Positions 41,510 to 43,034 of a stretch of 43,034 nucleotides of DNA are shown piece after piece. The stretch covers positions 1-43,034 of the forward strand of contig JASDTB010000102.1 in NCBI GenBank assembly GCA_041441455.1, in the 5' to 3' direction. How positions within the stretch are numbered: the stretch's first letter is position 1; each line of letters starts with the position of its first letter. Below the pieces are notes generated by a model. It worked only from the letters and a program-made list of their open reading frames with translations, was not told where the DNA came from and did not search any database. Both the position numbers and the translations under genes were made by a program. This DNA comes from JAFIHK01 sp041441455 (GTDB taxonomy: Bacteria; Bacteroidota; Bacteroidia; Bacteroidales; UBA932).

Positions 41510-42166
41510 ATGCATTTACACAAAGAGGGAAGAGGAATCATTTTCAACAGCTTCGTAATTTTCACATTAATTGCAGTCGTAGTCTTGTATTTCACTGGTT
41601 TCAATACAGCTGGTTATATTACACTTGCTGCATGCTTGTCTGCATTTCTATTTGTTTGCTGCTTCTTTAGAGTACCAGCAAGAACTCCAAGAATTGAAGA
41701 CGGAGCGGTAATTGCCCCTGCAGATGGCACAATTGTCATCGTTAAAGAGGTTTACGAAGGAGAATATCTTAAGACAAATTGCATGCAAGTTTCGATTTTC
41801 ATGTCTGTATTTAATGTTCATGTAAACTGGTTTCCAATATCAGGAGTAATCGAATATTACAAATATCATCCTGGTAAATACTTGGTTGCCATGCATCCAA
41901 AGTCATCAGAGAAGAATGAAAGGACATCGATTGTTGTAAACAACGGAGAACACAAAGTGCTCTTTAGGCAGATTGCTGGATTAATTGCAAGACGTATAGT
42001 ATGTTATGCTAAAGAGGGAGAACAAGCTTCTCAATGCAGCCAAGTGGGATTTATTAAATTTGGTTCAAGAATAGACCTGTTCTTACCACTTGACTCTAGA
42101 ATCCAAGTAACAAGAGGGCAAAAAGTAACAGGTACCGATACTATAATCGCCAAATTACCTGCCTAA
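41510..42166 (+). CDS. psd: Phosphatidylserine decarboxylase proenzyme (short type)
   Basis: A 218-residue PSD of the short archaetidylserine-like class. Two N-terminal hydrophobic helices (about 12-52) precede the catalytic domain with VIAPADGTIV and MSVFNVHVNWFPISG. The self-cleavage site is Gly185-Ser186 in IKFGSRIDLFLP; Ser186 becomes the pyruvoyl group. It decarboxylates phosphatidylserine to phosphatidylethanolamine at the inner membrane. It is 9 nt behind cdsA, giving a phospholipid pair at the end of the ftsH unit. Its last 26 nt overlap the end of the nucleotidase gene on the other strand. Confidence 0.93.
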   Translation: MHLHKEGRGIIFNSFVIFTLIAVVVLYFTGFNTAGYITLAACLSAFLFVCCFFRVPARTPRIEDGAVIAPADGTIVIVKEVYEGEYLKTNCMQVSIFMSVFNVHVNWFPISGVIEYYKYHPGKYLVAMHPKSSEKNERTSIVVNNGEHKVLFRQIAGLIARRIVCYAKEGEQASQCSQVGFIKFGSRIDLFLPLDSRIQVTRGQKVTGTDTIIAKLPA

Positions 42167-43034
42167 CTTTATAAAAGAGAATAACTAATAAAACAAGCAA
42201 AGCAAAATAGATTGTTACCATTAGCTTGTTAGGATATACAAACATTGAGGCTACTGAAAAGTCAGCCTCTTTTTTTATTCGAGAATCTAATAATACCTCT
42301 AGATTTGGATCTGAAGAGTATTTTAAATAGTCACTTTTTAAAAACGATGCTAACGCAATCCACTCTTTAACATCACGCCCATTTTGATCTTTTAAAACCA
42401 TACTTTTAAGGTTAGAAATAGGAGCGCCATTAGCATCCTTTGGAGTTGCCGAAAGTAGACCAAACGAAGACCTCTTTAACAAACCTAACATCTTCACAGA
42501 GTACATACCAGCAACTACTGGGTATAGTCGGTCGGGGTCTAATGGTTGATAGATTCCAGAGGCATCGGCAATTTCAACCTTTAAAACTCTTGTAAATGGA
42601 AGTCTATAATTTGAATAAGTGTACTTCATGCCTGAGAACCACAACCTCGCATCTGGCATTGAAGAGGCAACACTAGCATTCAACTCGCACAAGTCTTTTA
42701 ACTCTCTACCATATAAATAAGCAACTAATAACGGATGACCTGGAGAGTAATCATCCCCCTCTCCTAGCGACAATACTCTAAAGACATCTTCATTACGAAC
42801 CAAGCCGCTATTTAAATCAAATCTCAGCGTTCCAGCAGGAGCAATTCCGACAATCGGCTCATTTAAAAGCTCTTTCATATTTTTTCTCACACTAGCACAG
42901 TAAGAGTCTGCCACTAAAAAACCAAGCTTTGAAACTAAGAGTTTAGCAGAGTCTGGTTCTGCTTTGATATCTGTTAATAGATTTACAATAGAGTCATTTG
43001 CTTTTAGATTCATAGTTGAGATCAAAACAGAATC
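42141..43034 (-). CDS. 5'-nucleotidase/metallophosphatase C-terminal part, membrane-anchored (N-terminus outside window)
   Basis: The reading frame is open to the right edge, so the N-terminal part is missing. What is visible is a 5'-nucleotidase C-terminal (substrate-binding) domain: VGIAPAGTLRFDLNSGLV, DVFRVLSLGEGDD, LLVAYLYGRELKDLCELN, FSGMKYTYSNYRLPFTRVL and LYPVVAGMYSVKML. It ends in one transmembrane helix (MVTIYFALLVLLVILFY) and a short basic tail, which is unusual because UshA-type enzymes are normally soluble. The metallophosphatase half would lie outside the window. It probably cleaves nucleotides or related phosphates outside the cytoplasmic membrane. It converges on psd with a 26-nt overlap. 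Confidence 0.75.
   Translation of the reverse strand, partial: DSVLISTMNLKANDSIVNLLTDIKAEPDSAKLLVSKLGFLVADSYCASVRKNMKELLNEPIVGIAPAGTLRFDLNSGLVRNEDVFRVLSLGEGDDYSPGHPLLVAYLYGRELKDLCELNASVASSMPDARLWFSGMKYTYSNYRLPFTRVLKVEIADASGIYQPLDPDRLYPVVAGMYSVKMLGLLKRSSFGLLSATPKDANGAPISNLKSMVLKDQNGRDVKEWIALASFLKSDYLKYSSDPNLEVLLDSRIKKEADFSVASMFVYPNKLMVTIYFALLVLLVILFYKVRQVIWRL

Overview
The window looks like a chromosomal segment from a low-G+C member of the Bacteroidota, most likely order Bacteroidales. The evidence is a FimB/Mfa2- and Mfa-type fimbrial locus, a Rho with a long N/Q/P-rich insertion, a Bacteroidota-type LptD, an OMP_b-brl_3-type outer-membrane barrel, DUF1573 and DUF3575 proteins, and repeated promoters of the form TTTG-N19/20-TAnnTTTG, the known Bacteroidetes -33/-7 signal. 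Intergenic DNA is very AT-rich. The family or genus cannot be fixed from this window alone.

Layout. 1-1.6 kb: tail of an iron/cobalamin-type ABC ATPase converging on a PLP aminotransferase. 1.7-6.0 kb: queD, polA, an ECF sigma factor and rsmG, tightly packed. 6.1-6.3 kb: rpmH with its own promoter and terminator. 6.3-9.3 kb: mqnE (futalosine menaquinone pathway), a PASTA protein and an RluD-type pseudouridine synthase. 9.3-14.1 kb (minus): outer-membrane barrel protein, ruvC, serS. 14.2-21.8 kb: a seven-gene fimbrial operon with three paralogous fimbrillin-like lipoproteins, a FimB/Mfa2-like protein, a DUF3575 protein, an OmpA/TPR lipoprotein and a FimA-like protein with a BIG2 domain. 21.8-25.6 kb: ferredoxin (minus), divergent from DUF1573, meaB and a His-rich metal transporter. 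25.7-30.9 kb (minus): rho, ridA, lptD. 31.0-37.0 kb: amidase, MlaD-like protein, dnaA, pepD, rpe. 37.0-37.3 kb: a non-coding gap with a terminator and a GC-rich foldable element. 37.3-38.1 kb (minus): birA. 38.1-42.2 kb: rsfS, ftsH, cdsA, psd. At the right edge (minus): C-terminal part of a membrane-anchored 5'-nucleotidase.

Most of the window is housekeeping: replication and repair (polA, ruvC, dnaA), translation (rpmH, rsmG, serS, pseudouridine synthase, rsfS), transcription (rho, ECF sigma) and envelope biogenesis (lptD, amidase, MlaD, PASTA, cdsA, psd). The accessory module is the fimbrial operon. The points most worth follow-up are the GC-rich structured element at 37184-37301, the fimbrial operon's unusual subunit set, loss of all three proofreading motifs in PolA, the disordered Rho insertion, and several compact promoter arrangements. 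I saw no tRNA or rRNA gene, CRISPR array, IS element or prophage.
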